Source: Mya arenaria
Lineage: Eukaryota > Mollusca > Bivalvia > Myida > Myidae
Length of the DNA stretch: 64,000 nt
Assembly (NCBI RefSeq): GCF_026914265.1
Contig: NC_069130.1
Location: forward strand, 42,338,429-42,402,428
Reading direction: 5' to 3'
This document shows positions 26,061 through 36,980 of the stretch, in pieces (within the stretch, counting starts at the first letter, position 1; every line of letters begins with the position of its first letter). The notes under the pieces are model-generated. The model made no database searches. It worked only from the letters and a program-made list of their open reading frames with translations, and had not been told where the DNA came from. Made by a program: the position numbers and the translations under genes.

Positions 26061-26668
26061 GTACCCTAGCCCAGAAGTTAATGATTTGTTGTCTCCTCCG
26101 CAGGGCCAAGGGAAGTATCCCCGCCTCTTCCTCGAGCATGCATGCAGGGGTACAGGGAAGGGCTCTCAGAGCTATTCGAAGGGCTTTATTTTGTATATTT
26201 TCCAAGATCTCATCAAGGCAAAATATGACAAGGGTAAACATAGAGCGATGCCTTTTGGCGCTTACACCCAAAGCATTGTTGAGGAGGCCGGGCTCAAAGA
26301 TGTAAGTGTGGCAGACCTGAGGCCGTCTAAGGTTCCTCCGTGGACCCTCCAGGACCCTTCAGTTGTACCCTAGCCCAGAAGTTAATGATTTGTTGTCTCC
26401 TCCGCAGGGCCAAGGGAAGTATCCCCGCCTCTTCCTCGAGCATGCATGCAGGGGTACAGGGAAGGGCTCTCAGAGCTATTCGAAGGGCTTTATTTTGTAT
26501 ATTTTCCAAGATCTCATCAAGGCAAAATATGACAAGGGTAAACATAGAGCGATGCCTTTTGGCGCTTACACCCAAAGCATTGTTGAGGAGGCCGGGCTCA
26601 AAGATGTAAGTGTGGCAGACCTGAGGCCGTCTAAGGTTCCTCCGTGGACCCTCCAGGACCCTTCAGTT
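26061..26668. repeat. 304-bp tandem duplication within LINE 5' end
   Basis: 26061-26364 is repeated at 26365-26668 with a period of 304 and near identity ('gtaccctagcccagaagtta' begins both). Each copy contains the inverted LINE piece and part of the forward LINE piece, so the duplication followed the insertion or arose with it. Confidence 0.93.
26066..26271 (-). pseudogene. Inverted LINE fragment (between RT and RNase H)
   Basis: Read on the minus strand this gives NIQNKALRIALRALPCTP, then a stretch with LEEEAGILPLALRRRQ, the motif that follows reverse transcriptase in RNase H-bearing LINEs. It is opposite in orientation to the RNase H part that follows at 26500-27631, as expected for a 5' inversion on insertion. 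A second copy lies at about 26370-26575 through the 304-bp duplication. The fragment is incomplete: no reverse transcriptase catalytic core is present. Confidence 0.75.
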
Positions 26669-27631
26669 GACATTTCTATCTCTAAAATATTAACGAAATC
26701 AGACTTGCCGCACCTTGTCAAAGCTGAAACTCTCTCTCATATTGATCAAAATTATGCTGAGCATTTAAAAATTTACACAGATGGATCTAAAAACCCAGAA
26801 ACCGGCATAGTTGCATGTGCCTTTTATATTCCATCCAAAAATATCAAAAATATTAAAAGACTCAGCAACCATCTCTCCATATTTTCGGCTGAACTTTTGG
26901 CAATTAAAGATGCACTGGACTGGGTTATCAGTAACAAGCCCATACATACTGCTATCCTCTCAGACTCACTATCATCATTGCAGTCTATACAAAACAGAGG
27001 TAGCAGCTCCAGACCTAATTTGATAAAAGACATTTTGGAACAAAATAATAAGTGTCTGGAGAAAAACTTAAAGGTTACCATGGTATGGGTCCCAGCTCAT
27101 GTCGGCCTGAAGGGGAATGAAGTGGTTGACGGGCTTGCAAAGGAGGGCCTCAGGCGTGTGAAGGTGAATGATCCGGTCCCTCTTGCACCCACAGAGGTCT
27201 ATTCACTAGCCCGCCAGCACGTCATAAATGAATGGTGGTCGGTGAGGACACCTAAAACATACATTAATACATTTGATAGGACCTCTGTGAGTCTCCAGCC
27301 TCCAAATAAATATTCTAATTTCTTTAGAATTGATAAATGCATAACGAGGCTGAGACTGGGCACATCACTTCTCCCAGGAAGTGCTGGGAAATATATTCTC
27401 AAAAGTGATCCGAACTGTGCTCGGTGTGGAGTGACCTGTGACACTTCCCACATTCTGTTACACTGTGACACTTACAGGGGCCAGAGGGCAGAACTTAGGG
27501 CAGCCCTAACTTTTTCTGGTTTGGATTATAATATAAACAATATTCTAAACCCCAGCAAGGCTGCCCAAAGGTCTGTCTTCAGGTCACTTGCCAAATTCCT
27601 GGTTGACTGCCAGATAACCGACAAAATTTAG
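26500..27631 (+). mobile_element. 5'-truncated LINE, RNase H and C-terminal zinc motif
   Basis: The forward open frame runs to a stop at 27631. In order it has a pre-RNase H linker (MPFGAYTQSIVEEAG, PPWTLQDPS), an RNase H domain at about 26771-27150 with the four acidic/His blocks (YTDGSKNP, FSAELLAIKDALDW, LSDSLSSLQSI, WVPAHVGLKGNEVVDGLAK), and a C-terminal CARCG...HILLHC zinc-binding pattern. RNase H in this position is found in I/R1/Tad-type LINEs, and I infer the I superfamily. The reverse transcriptase and endonuclease are absent apart from the inverted fragment upstream. The continuous RNase H frame suggests a fairly recent insertion, but the copy cannot act alone. Confidence 0.88.
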
Positions 27632-29267
27632 ACATAATATACAATGTGTTGTATATCATAATATACATTATGTTACATTATTTTTAATTATATTTTTATT
27701 TTTATTTATAAAGGTCGGTTGTCTGGAAGCTGTCGGCACTTTTAATTAATTGCCCCATAACTGGATTTAGCATTCTCTATTAAATACTGTCAGGAACAGT
27801 CTACTTTATATGTTGTTCATTTTTGAACATCATATATATATATATAATCTAAGCTATCATTTACATATTTAATTTATATTTTATCTTATTTAATTATTAA
27901 TGTTACCCCTTTTACCGGCAGCTTTATCCTACCCAGGTCAGGTGTCGGGACGGTTCCGTTCAGTACCCCAAGACTCCTAGCAAAAATAACATTTAATTAT
28001 CTATCATAAATTGAAAAACTAAGTGAATAATACAAGGCCTAGCCAAATATTCTTAGTAACAAATTATACTGGTTGGAAATTAGTAACAAAACTTTGACCA
28101 ACCACAACTAAATCTTAAAAGCTTAAATAGTAGCCTTACAATTTTGTTTACTATAATCTTTATAGTATTCACCGTGGGAAACACATTCCAACGGTCACGT
28201 GATTTTCATTGATCAAGTTTGTTTATACTCTCGTTCGTGAGAAATACCTATCGATCAGTAGTATATATCGTAGTCATATAATTGTGCACACTCTGACCCG
28301 TATAAATACTACTAGTGGTGTGTGTTTTATTTAACAATCATTGTGAATTTAAAGGTAAAATTACCCTTCGATAGTCCGTCTGTTTAATCCTCCGCCATTG
28401 AGTGAATTTGTCACGTGACACTTTCCTCCCACATGGTATCTCCTTCAATGGAGAGTATTCAAGTAGCCTAAATCATGGCACCCGGCGAACTCGTTCTTTT
28501 CTCTATCCCGGGGTGGGAAAAATAGTAATACTGAACGGAGCCACCCCTGTAGAAATCCCGGGGTGGGAAAAATAGTAATACTGAACGGAGCCACCCCTGT
28601 AGATTAGCACAGGCATTCACATTTATTTTTTTATTTTTTTCAAGCATTAAACCCCATACATTTATGGGAAGAAGGGCTTCGGGGAGTTTGTCTATATGTT
28701 GTTTTAATAATTCACCAGCCGTTGTATATTATAAATTTACCGTTCCTCCGGGATGAGAATCCTTTTTATGTAAATAATGTATATAACATTTTAAATTATT
28801 ATATAATATTTTAACAGTGGCCCTGAAAAGGATCGTTTTCTTTCTTATAGTTAGTAAAGTCTTTGTTTATGCCAGTACTAAACTACCATCCGGAAACGGC
28901 TCTAATATTAATAGCGATATTTTAAATACACCCTGGAGGATCAACCAATCTATATTTTATTTCATAATTTAATCAATCCTTGGCAACGCTTTCACATATT
29001 GTAACACCATAGGATGGAGTCTTAAGCTGGGAATTGTTATATTCTCCATCCTGGTTTGCCTGGTTACACAGCGATACTAGTCCAAAAAAAAAGAAAAGAA
29101 GAAGAGTAACAACAGTTGGACACTTATATATACATGTATAACACACTTTTCTTTATCTTATTTTATTTTTTATTTTTTTTATTGAATATCGCTGTTGTAT
29201 TATAAACAAGAAAAAAAGAAATCACTCAAAGGAGAAAGGAAAAAAGAAAAAAAAAATTCAGGCAAAC
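27632..29267. other. Probable LINE 3' untranslated or flanking sequence
   Basis: AT-rich, with no coding exon. It contains a (ta)n run near 27830, a 50-bp tandem duplication at 28505-28604, and the block 'ggttccgttcagta' near 27953 that recurs inverted as 'tactgaacggagcc' inside that duplication. An A-rich stretch at 29080-29100 and another near 29210-29260 could be LINE tails. I cannot place the LINE's 3' end. Confidence 0.5.
28505..28604. repeat. 50-bp tandem duplication
   Basis: Two adjacent copies of a 50-bp segment beginning 'atcccggggtgggaaaaata' at 28505 and 28555, identical over the length I compared. Confidence 0.95.
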
Positions 29268-29397
29268 GCACTGAGGCATAGTCCTCAGTGCAAACCAGCA
29301 TATACCGCCCCCATCTCTGGTGGGGGTGGTTTAGGAAACTAACTAGTGAGAAATCTGTCATTTAAAAACAATAAATAAAATTTCTCACTAGCTAGTT
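29268..29397. repeat. Cluster of three hairpins
   Basis: Hairpin 1: gcactgagg (29268-29276) pairs with cctcagtgc (29283-29291), 9 bp perfect with a 6-nt loop. Hairpin 2: 29304-29313 pairs with 29321-29330 (accgccccca/tgggggtggt), 10 bp with one G-U and a 7-nt loop. Hairpin 3: aactaactagtgagaaa (29337-29353) pairs with 29381-29397 with one mismatch and a 27-nt loop. It lies after the A-rich tract downstream of the LINE, so a LINE 3' structure is possible. Confidence 0.8.
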
Positions 29398-29399
29398 GT

Positions 29400-31260
29400 T
29401 ATAATGCCAAGGATACGTTGTATATATAAACACTTACTATTGTAAAGAATTTTAAAATTTAGACATTTTTTTTTAAATGTAGGCTGAGCCTAAAATGTTT
29501 GTATATGATGTATTTGAAGTGTTTGATTTTAATGCGTATGTGATAGATTCTTAAGATATTATTTAAATATTGAATTTTTAACCAGAGATTTATACATACT
29601 GTGTAGGAATATTTATATATATACAGTCCAAAGCACCCACGCTACGATTAAAGACGAGATGTTTTAAATGTTATTAAATCTGTAGAAATACTGTAAAACG
29701 TAGCGTGCTCGCCGAATGGGTATAACCCGATGGCGAGGGTAAATAAGCTCACCCCCCCCCCCCTGACATATTCATTGCAACCATGTATTAAGTTCATGAG
29801 TAAAATATATATCAATGAAAATCATTCTCATTTGAATAAATAATGAACATGTATGATTCAACTTAATAATTTTAATTGTGATGCAAACTGAGTGTGAATG
29901 TATGTATAGAATGTGTGTATATTTGCATTGAATATATTCCCATTTACAACTTAAACATTAAGAGCATTTGATAGACAGTTAAAGAGCAGTTCTAGTAATG
30001 AACAAAGCATTCTTGTCTACATTTTTCCCAATCACACACAATTACTTTTTTAATTTTTGGGAGATATTCACCTCACGTCGGGATCGAGCGCAAACCCAGG
30101 GGAATCCCCTACCACCAGCCCCATCCCCATGTTGGATTTATGGTTGAACTTGTCAGCATTAACCATACCAAATGGAATGGCAAGTATGACATACATGACA
30201 CATCCCTCCACGGGGGGCAAAATCCCCCGGAATTCCGACCCATCCCCTGGTCCCCCGCCGGAGGATCAATATCCCCTGGAATAGAGATTTTTAAAAAAAT
30301 CTTTTTAACTCTAGCTCAAAGTTTAAAGTGGAAAGCATCCATATTATTATGAGTGTGAAATTCCATGAAGGACAATGATGACTAAGTCCAAAAATTATTG
30401 TAATTAGAGTGTGTTTCTATATTTATTCTTATATCATAAATGTAGATATTGTGCAAGATTTCGCTGTGTTAAAATCCCCTTTTGTTATATCAAAATCCCC
30501 TGGAATTCAAACCAAAATCCCCTGGTAAGCCAGGCATGCATGGTATGAGGAATTTCTAAGAAAAAATGGTTTTATAGTTCAGGATTAATCTTTTTAACTC
30601 CAGACTATTGTACAGAGGTAAAAATTGTTTGTTGAACATTTCCATAAAAAAAGAACAGAAGCAAGTACATGTACCTTGAAATTAATATATAAATTTGACT
30701 TTGGAAACAATTTCAAAAGGGATCTAAGCCCCTGCTTTTGTGCAAGAATCCCTCATGCTCAAACAGACCCCAAGTTATTTTTCTGATTGACCATTATAAG
30801 CTGTTAGAAACACTGTATAAAAAAGTATGTCAAATATAAAAGTAAAACAAATAAAATCATATACAGGTGTGTACTATACAATCCTTTCATTCATTTCATC
30901 TATGATAAAAACAGCAGGCATTTTTGGCAATATAAATTAATTTCTAGATTTTCATCCCTTTTTTTAAAGTGGGTGCTGCATGTGAAATTTTTTATTTTTT
31001 TTTCTAGATAACTGTTGTTTTTTCACTGTTGAATAAGAGACCATATACATTATACATGTGTTTCTAGATGAACCACGAACATGCTTGTAAAAATCTCCTT
31101 TCTTACATTTGAATGTTATACAGCGACACTGTAGGTATGAATAAACGCTGTTCCCGGACAGTTCGGACAGATATGCAAATACAGACCCTAGATCAACATT
31201 TGTATTTGAGTCAATAAAATTTAAGGGGCCGAATAAAGATTTTGGGTGGGAATGAATATC
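29400..31260. other. Intergenic, no gene recognised
   Basis: AT-rich, with a 13-base C run near 29750-29762. A G+C-richer patch at 30050-30290 and again near 30470-30540 repeats the motif 'aatcccctgga', suggesting a degraded local repeat. Open frames at 30057-30352 lie in this patch and show no domain. No downstream exon of the 31-36 kb gene was found here. Confidence 0.5.
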
Positions 31261-31266
31261 TAGCTA

Positions 31267-34200
31267 TTAATTTATAGTCGCCTTAAGGCAATAGATTTCA
31301 AAAATACAACAAGACTTCTTTACCTTTTCATTTTTTGTTAGAGAACTTGTTGCATCAGTTATACCATTGATGGCGCTGTTACACAGACCATTTACCATGT
31401 CGAGTCCCTCGTTTTCTTTATTACCATTGGTTGAGCCATATTGAGCAGAAAGAGGAGACAACTCCATTGGTTCCTGCAAGTCTGGTTCATGCCCGTTGGT
31501 CAATTCATGAGGAAGATCAAGTTGCCTCCCTTCCTTACAAGCCGGCCAGCTTGAAATAACTTTGTTGGGTATCCGTCTGTTGGTCAGAATCGAATTTAGA
31601 AAATTGTGAATTGCGTGTTGTTAAATTAAGAGCAATTTCTTCAGAACCACTCTTAAGATTTGCCACATTATTTTTCTCAAGCCTATTTTTTGCTTTTTGG
31701 AAGACATCGCTCTGGATCACATGGTTTAGTGTCTGAAGACGTTTGAATGTCTTAGATGACATAACCTTTCGGTCTATGAGATCATCAATGGAGCGCTTTC
31801 CACATAAACCCTCTTTTGTGACAGAAAAGTTTTCCTGCTTTATATCATTCACACTTTTCGATAAGTCAATAACATTTGTCTCATTCCTCTGTGGGACACG
31901 CATTGTGTGAGCGCTTATACGACTTTTTGCTCTCTCCATAATTCTGTTTTGAACCTGTCCAAGTGTTTCATGATTTGCCTGTACACGACCTGAGGCTTCT
32001 CTTTTGATTTTTGCCTCTATATCTAGTGATTTTTGAATATTGGCATTTTGGTCTCTTGCGAGTGGTGACCTCTCCTTGTGACCTTGGCTGCTGCTCTGTG
32101 AGGGGGAGTGGCTGCTCTGACTAGAGTGACCTGGGTTTGGTCCCTGGAGTGAAAACAGGAGAGGCGGAGCTATCAAGGGGAATGCTTGAGAAAACGCGAG
32201 TACATTCTGGCTCTGTAAGTCATGACTGGACGGTTCTTGTTTAATATTGACTAGAAAAGGGTTTATAGCGCCATTTGGTAAGTTGGAAGCGTTAGACACA
32301 GGAATGTCTAAGTTTGTCATGGAGGTCATGTGGTTTATGAGATTTGCTTGCAGCATTGAGCTCATTAATGGGGTCAGAGATGGCACTGGTTGTAACATAG
32401 ATGGCAAGGTTTGGCCCGCAGCTTGCAAACTTGCAGACAATATGGCATTGTTAGTGTTCATATCTGTGGCACATGGGAACTGACTAGGTGTGATGTTCAT
32501 AGAAATGGCAAGTGAAGCATCATTAGAAAAAATAGATGACTGTTGAGTCAACAGTGTTGACTGGATACAGCTGACGTAAGTTCTTCAGCTGATTCACTGT
32601 TGGGAATTGAACCCAGCACATAATTGTAAGTTGTAGCATCGGTATTTGAATCAGGCCGAGCTGGGTCCATTTTTCCATTTCCTTGTCCTTTCTCAGCGGT
32701 GAGTTTCTTAAAAGGCTTCGGAGCAAGCTTTCGGGGGGATTTTGGAATGGTTGGAAGCTTTACTTTGAAAGAGCTTGTAAAGTCTGTAAGTTTGGAATCA
32801 GACACCATTGAGGCATGATGGGAGTTAACTTTGAAATCGCAGTCTTTTCCGTTAAGTTGATCATGACTTCCAAGCTCCTCAACAAACCAGAAATTGACGA
32901 AGCCAAGCCTCTGGGTGAGCTTGATTCTGTATGAACAACGGTGGCCTCGCATTTTCGTTTTGTCGCAGCCTGCAAAATAAAGAGTTTACAAATGTTTTAC
33001 TTACTCCTACGGTTGTATCAGACTTATTTTAAACATATATGTTTCACAACGATTGTGAAACAAGTTATTACAACATTATATTAATCACTCTCGTTGGCAC
33101 GATTGGGGAAAACCAGAGAACCCGGAGAAAACCCACTTGTCCGGCTTGGTGACCACAAACCAAACTCACAAGCGCCCAAGCCGGGAATCGAACCCGGGTG
33201 GGTCACCTAGGTGAGAAGCGAGTGTGCTAACCACTGCGCTAACCGGACAACCGAAATCATATCAGACTTATTGTATATACAATTCACTGTATACTTTCTG
33301 TTCAATTTCTACATGAAATCATGATAATAAATGAATGCACTTATGTTAACAATTTAGACTATAACATGATTGATGTGTCTTCAAAAACTTTGACCTGATT
33401 TGAAAAATAAGACCAATTAAAATTCACATTGTCAGTTCACTGAGACATAATAATGGTACTGTTTTATCTCATAATGTCTGTATAAACATTTTAACACTTT
33501 AACATTTGCCATAAAGGTGGTATTATGAAAGATATTTTTACAAAAAAATAAATAAAAAGTTTAAAAAAAGTTCCAGCACTCATGTAACAACTTTTATCAA
33601 GCTTTACCCCCCTTGAACAATTGGGCAAGTCTTAAAAATCAGTCTTACGAGATAATAAACTTTATTTTAACTGATTTAAATATGAATAATTAACATTATC
33701 TGTTTTCGTAATTACGCTTAAAATATTATACAATAAGAACATTAATTAAACAGAAAAAAATGTCAAAACAGAAAAATATCTGGATTAGCTTAATTTTGTT
33801 TTTAATAAGATTAGCTAATGTATGCATTAAAATCATATATAGTTGCTATAATATTTGCTATTTTAGCATGACTTGGTATTTTTCCCAAAGTCAAAAATAA
33901 ATCTTGATTCCGAAGGAAGAGACGGTGAAAATAATTCTAAAAAAAATACTGAACTAGCATCATTGCTTATTTATTCATTCACAGGATTTATATTCAATTA
34001 TTTGGGAAAATGTCATGAATTTTGGGGGAAAATGAACACTTTTTTATTTTCTTATATGACACTGGTGTAGAAGAATGGTATTCACTAATGTCTTTAGTCG
34101 GAGTTTTAGACTCGGGCTCAATTTTTTTTTAAATCTTAGTTGTCTCAAAATATATGTTATAAAATTTATAAGAAAATAAAAAATGTCTGTTTGATAGTAG

Positions 34201-36382
34201 AATATTTTATTTGTAACAGGTACAACGATTTTTAACATTTTTGCTTCTGTGATAGCACATTTACCACTTAATGAATATTTGGAATTCTGAGTCGGAGTCT
34301 TAAAATCAGACTCAATACACAAGTGAATACACCCCCTGTAGAATTATTGGCATATTGGCAAATTTTGATTGGGCCAAACAGCAAATGCATTGTCATCTCA
34401 ATATTTTTGAATAATTTATTCTTTGTCAGAATGGGATTTATTACAGAAATAGTAAGACTGGAAATGTTAGACTAAGTTTATTCGAATTTACAGATAAAAA
34501 CTAATTTGATTTCCGACACTTGCTTAGTATTCAAGTGAATTTCCTAATCTTAGCGATACATTGTCATACACTCATAAATAACTAAACATAACTAGAAATG
34601 TTCTTATAATAACTAGCGACCAGTGTGAAAGATAAGCAAGGGAAATAATTACGGTGAATTTGTATTTGCTTGTATATATTTTATGCTGGTAGAAAATGCC
34701 GCGGGCAGTTTTCTTACCCCATCACTTGTCAGGCATGTTTAAACTGTTGTTTTATTCATAGAAAGCAAATTATTCATTCTGATGCATCAGTGTCAAACAT
34801 AAGAGCGTGCATGAAATTATCGACTTCAATGTTTAAGCCAGGTACATTGAACCCTGTTTGAGGGTTGAGAAAAAATGTAACATGACAGTTTTGTGGACCC
34901 ATAGCAAGATAATTACCAGGTTATTGGCTCTTTTCACTTTAAAGCAATCATAATTATTCATTATTGGTTGATAAGTTATGGTCAGATTCCATTGTTTCAG
35001 TTTATTATACGGTTAATGATGTAAAATTGTAATTTTCTGCAGAACTCTGTAGTGTTCTTTGCCTTAATTAAAGCTGCGCTCAAACAGATTGAATGTTTTG
35101 ACAACTTTTTTATTTTTTGTCTTAGAACGAGCAAATTTTTGCGTAAATATCTGCAATATCGGGAATTTTTATGATTTTTTCTTTAACCATTAGTAACATA
35201 AATATAATGCATTAATAATAATACATTTAGCTATAAAACATTAAATGAGGAATGGAAATATGAAAATCTGCGATCTGATCTTTTGTCAGCAGCCTTTCAT
35301 CACTGGTTTGCAGATATTTACGCAAACATTTGCTAATTCCAAGAGAAAAAATAAAAAAAAATGGAAAAAGGTTAAATCTTTGAGAGCGCAGCTTCAAAGG
35401 GACACAATACAGATTGATGCAAAAAAATTTTTTTTTTATTTTAATGCATTATAATTTCTTAGCTCATTTGACTGTAATGATCAAAACAAAAACAAGCCAT
35501 TGATTGTGTAGATATAAATTTATAAGCGATATGTTGTCGCTTTTTTGACTGAAGAGTTTGAGGCCACGTAGCTATAAGTTGAAAAATCCCGTTTATAAAG
35601 TCTTATACTTTTTTTCCTGTACACAAGTCAAATGTTTTTTATCATAGTGTCAAATGTGCTATGCATTAAAATAACAAAATATCTTTGCCAGGTTCTATAT
35701 TTGCCCCTTTAATAAGTAAGTTGACCAATTGAGCATCTACGGTTTTGGTTTAAGACAGCGCACGACATATTTTTATCCTTTGGCAGTTAGCATTCCAATT
35801 CAAAATACTTTATTGATGATTTAAGATGTCGAACATAATTCTGAAAAAAAAAACACGTAGCTCCAACCTTTTTTCATTTCATTTTTTCATTTATTCAGTT
35901 GGTTAAATGTTTAATGAAAATTTATTTTATTTTTCACTCAATTCTATGAAAATTGAGGGTCAAATAATTTTATTCTACATAAATATTCTTATTTTTCTTT
36001 ACATAACAATTAAATTATTATAAAAAAGATATGAAAATTACTTTTGACATTAATTATAAATAAAATAGAACATTCTGTTACCTGGTAAGCACAATCCGTA
36101 GCCTCCGCATGCCCGCTTACATGCCGTGGTTCCACTGCAATACAGTGTTTCCCTGGCAACGACAATATGCTTGGCATTCTTTACTCGCCCAGCACGAATA
36201 CTTCCATTCGTCAAAACCATGCGGCCAAATTCTGTGTAAGCAAATTGGTCATCAAGAAACGTTTCACCTTTAGTCATGTCGACATAGATTTTGTGGACTT
36301 CTCTCCCCTTTCGAAGCATGCATTTGCGATTGAACGTTGGTAAGGAATCAAGATATTCCTTCAACTGTCCGCATGGAACCAT
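31267..36382 (-). CDS. Unrecognised nuclear-type protein, Cys/His-rich N-terminus, Ser/Gln-rich tail
   Basis: I do not recognise the family. Exon 1 is 36082-36382, starting at ATG 36382 (MVPCGQLKEYLDS), with a GT donor at 36081. It joins in phase to 32969 after a TTGCAG acceptor. The joined region has clustered Cys and His (YCSGTTACKRACGGYGLCLPG, GCDKTKMRGHRCSYRIKL) and then NFWFVEELGSHD, which looks like a zinc-binding or DNA-binding fold. It continues with basic KVKLPTIPKSPRKLAPKPFKK. A second long frame (31535-32551) is Ser/Gln-rich, with NIKQEP and DIKQEN (sumoylation-like) and NVIDLSKS (CtBP-like PxDLS relative). A third frame (31267-31503) is acidic, with a possible GT donor after GAAAAG at 31324. 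The three parts abut, but the middle one is in a different frame. The 3' end is uncertain. Nuclear regulator is inference. Confidence 0.65.
33029..33259 (-). mobile_element. tRNA-headed SINE with 13-bp target-site duplication
   Basis: The direct repeat tatcagacttatt lies at 33016-33028 and 33260-33272. On the minus strand the head reads GTCCGGTTAGCGCAGTGGTT with a B-box GGTTCGATTCCCGG, followed by a central block with CTCCGGGTTCTCTGGTTTTC and a tail ending near a perfect 9-bp inverted repeat (gtttcacaa/ttgtgaaac). Intron 1 of the unknown gene. The older copy at 17545-17830 is the same family. Confidence 0.92.
33300..35067. other. Intron 1 of the 31-36 kb gene, AT-rich
   Basis: No exon or structured element was recognised between the SINE and the paired MITEs. 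Short open frames at 33873-34322 and 34670-34861 have no domain and lie in AT-rich intron sequence. Confidence 0.5.
35068..35397. mobile_element. MITE with TTAA target (family A, copy 2)
   Basis: TTAA (35068-35071), then AGCTGCGCTC; the right end is GAGCGCAGCT (ending 35393), then TCAA (35394-35397), a one-base-changed TTAA. The arms contain 'ttttttattttttgtctt' as in copy 1 (25145-25416). It lies in intron 1 of the unknown gene. Confidence 0.87.
35394..35712. mobile_element. MITE with TTAA target (family B, copy 2), abutting family A copy
   Basis: It begins right after the TCAA shared with the family A element: AGGGACACAATACAG at the left; the right end 'ttgcccct' (35708) is followed by TTAA (35709-35712). 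The body is similar to 9328-9631 ('tcatttgactgtaatgatca' versus 'tcatttgatttaatgatca'). The two MITEs share a single target tetranucleotide, so one inserted into the flanking TTAA of the other. Confidence 0.8.
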
Positions 36383-36816
36383 GGTTTACTAACACGTTAA
36401 TGTGAAACGGCCTAGAACAGAATCCTTGGGAGACCAAAGCGCCGATCCTAAAAGTGTGGAATAACAAGTGTCGTGCAAGAGAGGAGACATTTTTAAAAAA
36501 AGATCATCTCACTGCAGAAGTGGGTGAGTTTACTTTCGAAATAAATTATAGAGAAAAAAGATTTTCTTAACCTTATAAAATCAAAAACCACAACAACGTT
36601 ACATGTTTCACAAAAGGTTCTGGCAATTAGAATATCTGATGACTGATGCTTTTATCATATTCCAGACATTCACAGGGTCAGTGAAACCATTTTCATTAAC
36701 GAGTAATACTTCGTTATTTAATGTTCTATAAAATAGAATAAATAAAGCATTGACTTTGACTTGAGAATCTCAGATACGATCAGTTATTTCAATAAATGTA
36801 ATTTCAAAAGGAATTT

Positions 36817-36980
36817 ATTTCATCTGTACCGGCGCCATGAATACTGCTCTAGGTTCCTTTACATTTAAAAGTTTTATCACCATATGACAAACAATATTGT
36901 CAATTAATAGTCACTCATCAGAGTGACGATGGCAAACACAAACTGATTGATGAGCCGTTAATTTGGCCAAGTTTGAGATG
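36817..36980 (+). promoter_or_regulatory. Distal copy of duplicated CDC25 upstream module (U1)
   Basis: It resembles 37899-38060 of the same unit over about 150 bp: 'catgaatactgctctaggt' versus 'catgaatattgctcttggt', a shared 'gacaaacaatattgtc', 'cactcatcaga', 'tgatgagc' and 'ctaattgg' spacing. The core holds the 10-bp palindrome ACAATATTGT and a forkhead-like ACAAACA. The same module is present in all nine units, including the short ones that lack the proximal promoter. A regulatory role is inferred from its conservation and position only. Confidence 0.6.

Noticed and set aside
26363-26500. Start of the 422-residue frame as a LINE N-terminus
   Set aside because: This stretch is the antisense of the inverted LINE fragment; only the part from about 26500 on is LINE coding.
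30057-30352. Two overlapping small ORFs in a GC-richer patch
   Set aside because: No domain, no splice context, and the composition comes from a local 'aatcccctgga' repeat.
33178-33252. tRNA gene on the minus strand
   Set aside because: Head of a SINE with a 13-bp target duplication; the body and tail follow directly.
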